IMG/VR virus record: IMGVR_UViG_3300006923_000006 | Span: 62,001 to 126,000 of that record | DNA: 64,000 nt | DNA from: a virus | Strand: one strand, 5' to 3' | Shown: positions 48,519 to 55,342 of the stretch, one piece after another | How positions within the stretch are numbered: position 1 is the first letter of the stretch | Layout: every line of letters begins with the position of its first letter | Notes under the pieces: model-generated | Database searches by the model: none | What the model was told of the DNA's origin: nothing | Seen by the model: only the letters and a program-made list of their open reading frames with translations | Program-made: the position numbers and the translations under genes

Positions 48519-49460
48519 ATGGAAATTAACTTAAAGGAAAAAAAATGTTTAATTACGGGTTCTGGCTCAATGATTGGGCTCGCTGTTGTAAAATCTTTGA
48601 AAAGACGTGGTGCTGACTGTATTGAAGTTTATCATAAGGACTGGGATTTAGAGTACGGACCTGAAGTTGATGACATTTTCCGACTTATGCAACCAGATTA
48701 CGTATTTCACTTGGCTGGATATAACGGCGGAATTGAATGGAATAGAAAATATCCAGCAGACATTTTTAAACGCAACGTTCAAATGGGTTTAAACATCCTT
48801 AATAGCTGTGTAACATACAATACCAAAAAAATAGTATCAGTTATGGCATCTTGTGCTTACCCAGATATGCCCGCAGAAGAATACGAAGAAAAAGATTTCT
48901 GGGCAGGCTTACCAAACTCAAGCGTAGAATGTCATGGACTGGCCAAACGAATGCTACACGCTTATTCTCGACAGATTAACAAACAATACGGAGACCAAGC
49001 TACAACCGTTATTTTAACTAACTCATACGGTCCTCACGACAGTTACCATCCAGAAAAAACCAAAGTTGTTGGAGCAGCAATTAAAAGAATAGTTGAAGCT
49101 CAACAGAACAACACGGATTGTACGTTTTGGGGCAGTGGCAAACCATTGCGAGAATTTATGTTTTCTCTTGATGCAGGCGAAGCCATTGTACAGACCATGG
49201 AAAAATACGACAATTTTGAGTCTCCTTTAAACTTGGGTTCTGGACAAGAAGTATCCATTCAGAGATTGGCTTATACCATATCTAAAATAGTAGGATATGA
49301 CAGTAACAGAATACATTGGGACACAACCAAACAGGATGGCCAAATGAGAAAAAGATTAAATACTACCAAAATGAGAGAATATCTTAATGTCCCAATTACT
49401 AGACTAGAAGACGGATTGTTCAAAACTATCGAATGGTATAAGGAGACATATTGTGACTAA
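48519..49460 (+). CDS. GDP-fucose synthase-like epimerase/reductase (extended SDR)
   Basis: A 313-residue enzyme with the WcaG/Fcl pattern: 'ITGSGSMIGLAVVKSLKRRG', 'NVQMGLNILNSC', 'VMASCAYPD' (Ser and Cys), 'TNSYGPHDSYHPEKTKVVGAAIKRI' and 'FWGSGKPLREFMFSLD'. The catalytic Tyr of Y-x3-K appears as His ('HGLAK'), so chemistry may differ. No GDP-mannose dehydratase is seen in the window. Confidence 0.8.
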   Translation: MEINLKEKKCLITGSGSMIGLAVVKSLKRRGADCIEVYHKDWDLEYGPEVDDIFRLMQPDYVFHLAGYNGGIEWNRKYPADIFKRNVQMGLNILNSCVTYNTKKIVSVMASCAYPDMPAEEYEEKDFWAGLPNSSVECHGLAKRMLHAYSRQINKQYGDQATTVILTNSYGPHDSYHPEKTKVVGAAIKRIVEAQQNNTDCTFWGSGKPLREFMFSLDAGEAIVQTMEKYDNFESPLNLGSGQEVSIQRLAYTISKIVGYDSNRIHWDTTKQDGQMRKRLNTTKMREYLNVPITRLEDGLFKTIEWYKETYCD

Positions 49461-49929
49461 AAAAGTCGGATTAGTTCTTCCTCATTTACATTCGTCTCAG
49501 ATTGCCTTTTTTGGATTGAGTTATATCAACAATATTGTCAGTCAAACCAACGAGTATGATTTTGCTGTTTTTTATCAAGATTTGTTACCTGCGTGCGTGC
49601 GTCCTAATTGTGCTATTATGAACTACAACGAAATATGGACCCATAATGGACTATTGATTGCTACTAATTTAGATACCGCCGATGCTTGTTTACGAACAGT
49701 GTCATCGTCAAAAACATTATTTTATGTTAATGACTTAGAATGGTTGCGAAAAGATAGACATAATTTCTTACGAAACATCAACATATATCGCAATGTAAGC
49801 TATCTCGTATGCAGAAGCGAACACCACGCCAAGCAACTACAACACTACTGCAATCGCAAAGCTGACGCCGTAATTTCTTTGTTTAATTTGACACAAATTC
49901 TTGACTTCGCATTTGACAAAACCGTCTAA
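49453..49929 (+). CDS. Short glycosyltransferase-like protein
   Basis: A 158-residue protein with GTG start overlapping the previous gene. 'KVGLVLPHLHSSQIAFFGLSYINNIV' and 'TLFYVNDLEWLRKDRHNFLRNINIYRNVSYLVCRSEHHAKQL' resemble a GT-B N-terminal domain without the donor-binding half. Could be a truncated or accessory glycosyltransferase. Last gene of the glycan island. Confidence 0.55.
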   Translation: MTKKVGLVLPHLHSSQIAFFGLSYINNIVSQTNEYDFAVFYQDLLPACVRPNCAIMNYNEIWTHNGLLIATNLDTADACLRTVSSSKTLFYVNDLEWLRKDRHNFLRNINIYRNVSYLVCRSEHHAKQLQHYCNRKADAVISLFNLTQILDFAFDKTV

Positions 49930-49940
49930 AACCGTATACT
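49913..49940 (+). promoter_or_regulatory. Strong promoter before the Rad52/Erf-like gene
   Basis: TTGACA (49913-49918), 16-nt spacer, TATACT (49935-49940). The spacer contains ACCGTCTAAAACCG, nearly the same as in the ncRNA promoter at 4328, which suggests a shared promoter class. Confidence 0.78.
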
Positions 49941-49985
49941 GTATTGTACAGAAAATTAGATGTTTTTGAAGAATCGGAGAAAATG

Positions 49986-50912
49986 ATGACAATCCCACAA
50001 GAATACAAAAGCGTGACCGTTGCAGACCTACGAGCAGAATTGGTTTTACTTGACGTAGACGACGATATCGTAAACGCTCTTAAAGGCAAACAAGCTCTTG
50101 TAGATTACTTGGTAGATACTAAAAACGCTAATGTAAATCTAGAGGAAGTAAAAGAAGTAGAAGAAGCACAAGTAGATACTGACCAAGACGAAGTAATTCC
50201 AGATTACAACTCTCCAGAATGGCAAGATTTTGTAATGTCTAAATTTACTGATAGTGAAACAGTAGAAAACTCTAAAGGTAAACCAGAACCAAAAGTAGGT
50301 GGCTTACGTAGAGTAGTTGGATTACTAATTGGTGATATCCTTGAAAGCTATCCTCAACATTACACACCTTCGTTAGACGCTGGTGTAGACGGTAGAGCAA
50401 GTTGCTCTTATATTATCAAAGTAGATTTTGGTAATGAAGTTAGAACATTTGGTGCTGTTGCTGACAGTTGTATTAATAACACTGACGATTTCGTGGCTGG
50501 ATATCCATTAGCGGTAGCCGAAACACGAGCAGAAAGCAGAGCACTTAAAAAGATTTTGCGGCTTGAGGGTCTAGCAGCAGAAGAAACAACCAGAGACAAA
50601 GACCCCACAATATTTGCCAGAACGGCAAAAAAGGAAGCAAGTGTGAATATTGATAATGATACTCCAACAAGTATTACTTCTGCTCAAATTAATATGATTA
50701 CTAAAAAATGTGAATCGTTTAAAATAGATGTAGAGAAGTTCATTAATTCAGGAGTAAACAAATACAATAAATTTGAAGACGTACCTTATGAAACAGCACA
50801 AAGAATGATTAAGCGTCTAAATGATTATCAATCCAACACTTCTACAACCAAGCACATTGATGTACCTGACGGGTTAAAACTTGTCGATATTGACGCGAAA
50901 AACGCAAACTAG
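49986..50912 (+). CDS. Rad52/Erf-like single-strand annealing protein
   Basis: A 308-residue protein whose centre has 'KVGGLRRVVGLLIGDILESYPQHYTPSLD' and 'PLAVAETRAESRALKKILRLEGLAAEE', the A-x-T-x-A-x2-RAL...EE arrangement seen in Rad52-, Sak- and Erf-type annealing proteins. The C-terminal part ('ITSAQINMITKKCESF') looks like a small helical binding domain. Expected to anneal complementary single strands. ATG 49986 is 6 nt from GGAG. Its own strong promoter suggests early, high expression. Confidence 0.6.
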   Translation: MTIPQEYKSVTVADLRAELVLLDVDDDIVNALKGKQALVDYLVDTKNANVNLEEVKEVEEAQVDTDQDEVIPDYNSPEWQDFVMSKFTDSETVENSKGKPEPKVGGLRRVVGLLIGDILESYPQHYTPSLDAGVDGRASCSYIIKVDFGNEVRTFGAVADSCINNTDDFVAGYPLAVAETRAESRALKKILRLEGLAAEETTRDKDPTIFARTAKKEASVNIDNDTPTSITSAQINMITKKCESFKIDVEKFINSGVNKYNKFEDVPYETAQRMIKRLNDYQSNTSTTKHIDVPDGLKLVDIDAKNAN

Positions 50913-50921
50913 GAGAAAGTG

Positions 50922-51290
50922 ATGAAAGTAACTTATGATAGCAATACCAAAGGTCTTAAAGCAGAATTTGATTGTGCAACACAACAAGAGTTGTTTAAAG
51001 AATTGTCTGAATTTCAAGAAGTCTTTGAAGATGTCCCTACTAGAAAAGATAGTAACGGAAATCTAATGAGTCCGAAAGATTTGCGGTTTAACATCCGTAA
51101 AAACGGTGATGACGAATACTTTGAAGTTCGATACGTTGGCGACAACAAAGAATTTTGGGGTGTGAGAAAAGCTTTTGGTTGCCATAAGAAAGGTGGAGGA
51201 CTATTCCCACAACGTAAGGATAAAGACGGAGAATACCTACCCCACAAAGGTTGGGTAAAATGGGACAAGGAATCAGAAAAATACGTGTAA
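50922..51290 (+). CDS. Hypothetical protein (122 aa)
   Basis: AGGAG lies 6 nt before ATG 50922. The product is Lys/Asp-rich with 'FEVRYVGDNKEFWGVRKAFGCHKKGGGLFPQRK', perhaps a small nucleic-acid-linked fold. No family is recognised. It ends 19 nt before a terminator. Confidence 0.5.
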   Translation: MKVTYDSNTKGLKAEFDCATQQELFKELSEFQEVFEDVPTRKDSNGNLMSPKDLRFNIRKNGDDEYFEVRYVGDNKEFWGVRKAFGCHKKGGGLFPQRKDKDGEYLPHKGWVKWDKESEKYV

Positions 51291-51309
51291 CAGCGTAATA
51301 TACTACAAA

Positions 51310-51338
51310 AATAGGTCAGAGAAATCTGGCCTATTTTT
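51310..51338 (+). terminator. Strong intrinsic terminator
   Basis: An 11-bp stem (51310-51320 with 51325-51335) capped by a GAAA tetraloop and followed by T residues. It ends the Rad52/Erf-like operon. Confidence 0.85.
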
Positions 51339-51352
51339 ATAGAGGGACTTCA

Positions 51353-51562
51353 ATGAGTAAACAAAAAACACATACACCAAGAACACTATGTAAATCATTA
51401 ACACAATTGAGAAATATAGCTAAAAACTCACATTACAACGAACATTTTACAAAAGAAGAATCTAAATTTATATACGATATTTATAATAAATCATTTGATA
51501 TAAGAAGAAGGCTAATGTTAGAACATAATTTAGATATACACAACGATTATAGGGACGTATAA
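51353..51562 (+). CDS. Hypothetical protein (69 aa)
   Basis: Basic, helical small protein with GAGGGA upstream; the stop overlaps the next ATG (TAATG). No family is recognised. Confidence 0.45.
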   Translation: MSKQKTHTPRTLCKSLTQLRNIAKNSHYNEHFTKEESKFIYDIYNKSFDIRRRLMLEHNLDIHNDYRDV

Positions 51563-51897
51563 TGTACGTAGTATACAGAAAACACCTTTGGAAAATACCC
51601 AAAAGAAAGCTTAGAAAATCTAGGTCTAGAAAAGGTCTTAAAAAATGTCTGGATAAAATACTAGATAGTAGACCACAACCAGAATTTGACATTGGAACAG
51701 CTTGCGGTTGGATAATTAAATTCGGCAATCAAAAAAGTTTCGACGCTGTATCTAGGTCAATGAAAATAATGGAAGAGGGTTTCAAAAACAAAAAACCGTC
51801 ACCTTATACAGACAAACTTAACCAATGGGCAAAGGAAGGTTTAAAAGATGAACAACGACGAATCGACAAAATTGTTGCCAAAGCAAAAAAACTTTAA
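51562..51897 (+). CDS. Hypothetical basic protein (111 aa)
   Basis: The first 35 residues are strongly basic (KRKLRKSRSRKG), suggesting nucleic-acid or membrane-surface binding; the rest is helical and charged. Overlapped by the membrane-protein gene at its end. No family is recognised. Confidence 0.45.
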   Translation: MYVVYRKHLWKIPKRKLRKSRSRKGLKKCLDKILDSRPQPEFDIGTACGWIIKFGNQKSFDAVSRSMKIMEEGFKNKKPSPYTDKLNQWAKEGLKDEQRRIDKIVAKAKKL

Positions 51898-52051
51898 TGA
51901 ATGGTCGTGGAGAATCCTAGCTGCCTTTAGTTTTTCTGGTTTAATGTTTCTTGCTATATTAAAACTATCTCCTGCGTGGTTGATAGGTATCTGCGGGATT
52001 CTTTCGCTTTATAATTTTATAAGATGTTTATTACTTGCTAACAATCTATAA
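51848..52051 (+). CDS. Small membrane protein with two predicted transmembrane helices
   Basis: A 67-residue protein: a charged N-terminus followed by hydrophobic segments 'ILAAFSFSGLMFLAIL' and 'WLIGICGILSLYNFI'. The size and topology would fit a holin or other small phage membrane protein, but nothing nearby (no endolysin) supports lysis. It overlaps the preceding gene by 50 nt. Confidence 0.5.
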   Translation: MNNDESTKLLPKQKNFNEWSWRILAAFSFSGLMFLAILKLSPAWLIGICGILSLYNFIRCLLLANNL

Positions 52052-52060
52052 AGGAAACAA

Positions 52061-53452
52061 ATGACAATTAAAGACGCAGTAAATACAGCAAACGAAGTAT
52101 TTGCGTGGTGGAAAACCGTACCTGCCCCACAAAGGGGTGACTTGATTAGGGAGTTCGGGAATACTTTAAGGAAAAATAAGTCTAAACTTGCGGAAATTAT
52201 CACGGAAGAGTCTCGCAAACCTATATCGGAAGCTTTGGGTGAGGTACAGGAAGCTATTGATATGTGTGACTTTGCTTGTGGTTTGAGTAGACAACTGTAT
52301 GGTCTGACTATGGGAAGTGAACGACCTAACCACAGACTACAGGAAATGTGGCACCCGCTAGGACCAGTTGGTGTTATCTCTGCGTTTAATTTTCCTTGTG
52401 CTGTTTGGGCATGGAACTTCTGTTTAGCTGTTGTGTGTGGAAATCCGGTTATCTGGAAACCAAGCGAAAAGACTGAAAAGACTGCGGAATTATGTAAAAA
52501 ACTATGGAACGATACGGTATTTGACACAGCAGAAAATAGAATTGGAGGTTTCAGTCCAGGTGCTGACTTTGATTTGGTACAAATAATCAAAGGAGGACAA
52601 GAAGCCGCAGAAGAAATGGCTGACCACCCAGGTATTAAATTAGTAAGTGCAACAGGCAGTACTAAAATGGGTAAGAACATTGCTGAAAGAGTTGCCAGAC
52701 GTTTGGGGCGTAGTCTATTAGAACTAGGCGGAAATAACGGCGGAATTATTTGTCCTAGTGCAGACCAAGACTTGGCATTACGCGGGGTTGTGTTCTCTGC
52801 TGTTGGAACTACCGGCCAAAGATGTACTACTTTACGTAGGTTATTTGTACATACCGACATCTACGACGAATTCGTAGGTAAGCTTAAAGCCGTATATCAT
52901 AAACTTGAGCCAGGAAATCCCGCAGAATCTAAAACACTGTTTGGACCATTGATTGACGAAGCAGCAGGCGATAAATATATAGACACTATAATTGATTCCA
53001 AAAACGTAACATCGAGAGGTATAATTTATGACAATATTAATGACAAAATCAAGTACGTACATCCAGCCTTAATAGAATTAGACAAACCTAACGAAGCTTG
53101 TAAAAAAGAAGTGTTTGCACCAATATTATATATTTTTCCTTACAGTAATTTGCGTGACGCTATATCGCTACACAACGATGTACCACAAGGTTTGAGTAGT
53201 TGTATATTTACTAGAGATATGCAAGAGGCAGAGTTGTTTATTGGACCAGAAGGAAGTGATTGCGGAATTGTTAATGTTAACATTGGTCCGAGTGGAGCAG
53301 AGATTGGTGGGGCGTTTGGTGGCGAGAAAGACACCGGAGGAGGGAGAGAAAGCGGAAGTGACGCTTGGAAAAATTACATGCGTAGAACTACCGTTACTAT
53401 TAATTACGGAAACGACTTACCGTTGGCTCAAGGAGTACAGTTTGAATTGTAA
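52061..53452 (+). CDS. ALDH7-type aldehyde dehydrogenase
   Basis: A 463-residue NAD(P)-dependent aldehyde dehydrogenase. Catalytic Cys255 is in 'TTGQRCTTLRR', general-base Glu221 in 'LELGGNNG', 34 residues apart as in ALDH7A1. The C-terminal third ('GSDCGIVNVNIGPSGAEIGG', 'GGGRESGSDAWKNYMRR', 'DLPLAQGVQF') closely follows the antiquitin/ALDH7 pattern. Family members oxidise alpha-aminoadipic semialdehyde/piperideine-6-carboxylate or betaine aldehyde. Slightly shorter than cellular ones (about 500). AAAGGA precedes the start. Base composition is like the neighbours, so it has been in the phage for some time. Confidence 0.93.
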   Translation: MTIKDAVNTANEVFAWWKTVPAPQRGDLIREFGNTLRKNKSKLAEIITEESRKPISEALGEVQEAIDMCDFACGLSRQLYGLTMGSERPNHRLQEMWHPLGPVGVISAFNFPCAVWAWNFCLAVVCGNPVIWKPSEKTEKTAELCKKLWNDTVFDTAENRIGGFSPGADFDLVQIIKGGQEAAEEMADHPGIKLVSATGSTKMGKNIAERVARRLGRSLLELGGNNGGIICPSADQDLALRGVVFSAVGTTGQRCTTLRRLFVHTDIYDEFVGKLKAVYHKLEPGNPAESKTLFGPLIDEAAGDKYIDTIIDSKNVTSRGIIYDNINDKIKYVHPALIELDKPNEACKKEVFAPILYIFPYSNLRDAISLHNDVPQGLSSCIFTRDMQEAELFIGPEGSDCGIVNVNIGPSGAEIGGAFGGEKDTGGGRESGSDAWKNYMRRTTVTINYGNDLPLAQGVQFEL

Positions 53453-53657
53453 ATATATAGATGTTCAAAAATATCTTCAAACAGATAGTTTATTTTCTCG
53501 TGAAGATATAGACAAATGTATCGCATCACAAGATATGATAGACGATTTTATTACAAACGGTAAATATATTTGTGTAGAAGGTTTAGACTTTATTATTGAA
53601 GGGTATTGTCAAAACGGCATATTTATGTTAACTAACATTACAAAAAAAGCCCGCTGA
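53442..53657 (+). CDS. Hypothetical protein (71 aa) with TTG start
   Basis: TTG 53442 has AGGAG 6 nt upstream (inside the aldehyde dehydrogenase gene) and overlaps that gene by 11 nt. The product is mixed alpha/beta with several Asp and Ile. Its last codons form part of the terminator hairpin. No family is recognised. Confidence 0.55.
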   Translation: MNCKYIDVQKYLQTDSLFSREDIDKCIASQDMIDDFITNGKYICVEGLDFIIEGYCQNGIFMLTNITKKAR

Positions 53658-53674
53658 TTAAAGCGGGCTTTTTT
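53642..53674. terminator. Bidirectional terminator between convergent gene blocks
   Basis: GCCCGC (53649-53654) and GCGGGC (53663-53668) form a GC-rich stem flanked by A7 on the left and T6 on the right, so it works on both strands where the plus and minus blocks meet. Confidence 0.9.
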
Positions 53675-53691
53675 ATTGTAGAATTCTTATA

Positions 53692-54561
53692 TTATCTCTG
53701 ATTCTTAAAATCTTCTATTATATTAGGATGATTTTCTGAAACATAATCATAAAATTGTTTAAAACACCTAAAATTCTCTGACGAACCCCTTTTAGATGGT
53801 GTAGATATTGCATCTTCTGGTTTCCAACCAGCTTCTCTAAGTCTATATATTAGTGAATTATAAGTACATTTACACCTACTATCTAATGACCAATTGTTGG
53901 CGTTTTTAGTTTCTCCCCATGCTGTTATGTTGATACTAACACTACGATTATCGCTTTGTTCTTTAGTAGTTGCCCATCTGCAATTTTCTGGACAATAATT
54001 TCCAAGATTGTCTTTTCTATCAATAGATAATTCGTCAGAATATCCGTTTTTCATAGCCCAATTGTAAAAATTATCAAAAACAAGCCATTCTTCGCATACT
54101 CTAATACCTTTGGCTCCATAATTTTTATAAGCTCTCTGGCTTTTATATATACATCTGGCTTTCATGCCATTCCAAATACTAAACAATCTATGGTCGGAAA
54201 GACCGTGTGTAGTATTTTTCTTTGTAACATCTGGTCTTCTACGGTCTGGCCAACCAACTTTTCCTTTATTAAGTTGTGTTAACTTATAAACAGATGTTTT
54301 ACCACATCCTAACGTAGATTTAACTTTTGCCATACTTATATGTGTGTTGCCGTCGTGTGTGATATATATATCTATAATTTCCCATCCTTTAACAACATCT
54401 CCAACAACACATGTTTCTTTTTCTAATCCAAGCTCGTTATACTTATGTCGAACAGACCTAGTTGTTCTTCCTAGTATCTTTGCTATGTCCTTACAAGCAA
54501 TACTTGGTCCATGTTTTGTTAAGTAATCCAATTCTTCTTGTGTCCAAATTCGTCCTGCCAT
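53692..54561 (-). CDS. HNH/AP2-type homing endonuclease-like protein
   Basis: A 289-residue protein. The N-terminus ('WTQEELDYLTKHGPSIACKDIAKILGRTTRSVRHKY') is a helix-turn-helix; residues about 118-205 carry the HNH-like pattern 'LFSIWNGMKARC...YGAKGIRVCEEW...FYNWAMKNGY...SIDRKDN...NCRWAT', common in phage HNH/AP2 proteins. Typical of mobile endonucleases. It has its own promoter and a perfect-quality operator-like inverted repeat, and its ribosome-binding site GGGAG lies within one repeat arm, so self-regulation is plausible. Confidence 0.8.
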   Translation of the reverse strand: MAGRIWTQEELDYLTKHGPSIACKDIAKILGRTTRSVRHKYNELGLEKETCVVGDVVKGWEIIDIYITHDGNTHISMAKVKSTLGCGKTSVYKLTQLNKGKVGWPDRRRPDVTKKNTTHGLSDHRLFSIWNGMKARCIYKSQRAYKNYGAKGIRVCEEWLVFDNFYNWAMKNGYSDELSIDRKDNLGNYCPENCRWATTKEQSDNRSVSINITAWGETKNANNWSLDSRCKCTYNSLIYRLREAGWKPEDAISTPSKRGSSENFRCFKQFYDYVSENHPNIIEDFKNQR

Positions 54562-54568
54562 AAAAAAT

Positions 54569-54626
54569 CTCCCATTCGTGTAAATAAAGTAAAAGTTTTC
54601 TCTACTTACTTATACACCAATGGGAG
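54569..54626 (-). repeat. Operator-like 14-bp inverted repeat at the HNH/AP2 promoter
   Basis: CTCCCATTCGTGTA (54569-54582) and TACACCAATGGGAG (54613-54626) are inverted copies matching at 13 of 14 positions, centres 44 bp apart, about four helix turns. One arm covers the ribosome-binding site, the other the promoter spacer. Confidence 0.8.
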
Positions 54627-54637
54627 CAAAATGTCAA
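54609..54637 (-). promoter_or_regulatory. Minus-strand promoter of the HNH/AP2 gene
   Basis: On the minus strand TTGACA (54632-54637), a 17-nt spacer and TATAAG (54609-54614). It lies between the structural operon and the endonuclease gene, giving the latter independent transcription. Confidence 0.75.
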
Positions 54638-54667
54638 TAAAATTTTATACATTTTTGGTATTATTCC

Positions 54668-55279
54668 TTATAAATATTCCAGCTCAACGTATAATCCGTA
54701 TAAATTCTTAGAGCCAATTGAGTCCGGTGAGGCACTAATAGCAACATAGTAATCGTGTCTATCAGCAGTAGTATCAGAACCATTAGGTCTCTGCCCCGAC
54801 ATACCAGGACTTGCAACCAAATCCATAATAACAGCACTACCAGTTGGTGTATTCCAGGTTGTATCACCAGAACCATTGTTGTTTTGTACAACGTCTGGGT
54901 GGATAATTTCAGCTACTTTGGTTGTAACACCAGAAGCTGGATTATTGATATTTGTACGGTCAAAAATTCTCAACTTACTATTCTGCGTTTTTACAGCAGA
55001 AGTATGAGAAAATCTAACATTCAAAGTAGCCAAAGCATTGGTAATTTGGGTCAAAGCAACAGAACCTAATCCGTTAATTGAACCGCTACCAGGGTGTTTC
55101 CACTTATTGTCATTAACCTGTGGACCCTGAATAGTACCGTTTGCATCAGTAATAAACGTTGAAGTTTGGTATGAACCAACCTCAACTGACGAACCGAAAG
55201 AACTACCATAAAAACCCAAACCTGAGCCATTTAAATTGGTGATTCCGTTGTCATCAGCATGAAAGCTAATAGTAGCCAT
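54668..55279 (-). CDS. Probable virion protein (203 aa)
   Basis: Gly/Ser/Thr/Asn-rich, beta-structured sequence without Cys, as is typical of capsid decoration or tail proteins, and located last in a run of structural genes. TAGGAG precedes the start. No family is recognised. Confidence 0.55.
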   Translation of the reverse strand: MATISFHADDNGITNLNGSGLGFYGSSFGSSVEVGSYQTSTFITDANGTIQGPQVNDNKWKHPGSGSINGLGSVALTQITNALATLNVRFSHTSAVKTQNSKLRIFDRTNINNPASGVTTKVAEIIHPDVVQNNNGSGDTTWNTPTGSAVIMDLVASPGMSGQRPNGSDTTADRHDYYVAISASPDSIGSKNLYGLYVELEYL

Positions 55280-55329
55280 ATCTTTATATCTCCTAATAAT
55301 TTGTGTTTAAAATAATAGAACTCTAGTGT

Positions 55330-55340
55330 ATTATACGCCA
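55330..55340 (-). promoter_or_regulatory. Possible minus-strand promoter -10 region (TGGCGTATAAT)
   Basis: On the minus strand TGGCGTATAAT ends in a perfect TATAAT 51 nt before the 54668-55279 gene. No good -35 box is present at normal distance. The TGGCGTATA core is shared with 9131 and 14973. Confidence 0.45.
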
Positions 55341-55342
55341 TT

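Noticed and set aside
51848-52051. Holin
   Set aside because: Two transmembrane helices alone are not enough; no endolysin or other lysis gene is near.
52009-52860. 283-codon open frame on the minus strand inside the aldehyde dehydrogenase gene
   Set aside because: It is antisense to a clear family member, has no recognisable protein pattern and no ribosome-binding site; the same applies to the minus-strand frame at 5098-5670 inside Ro60 and others.
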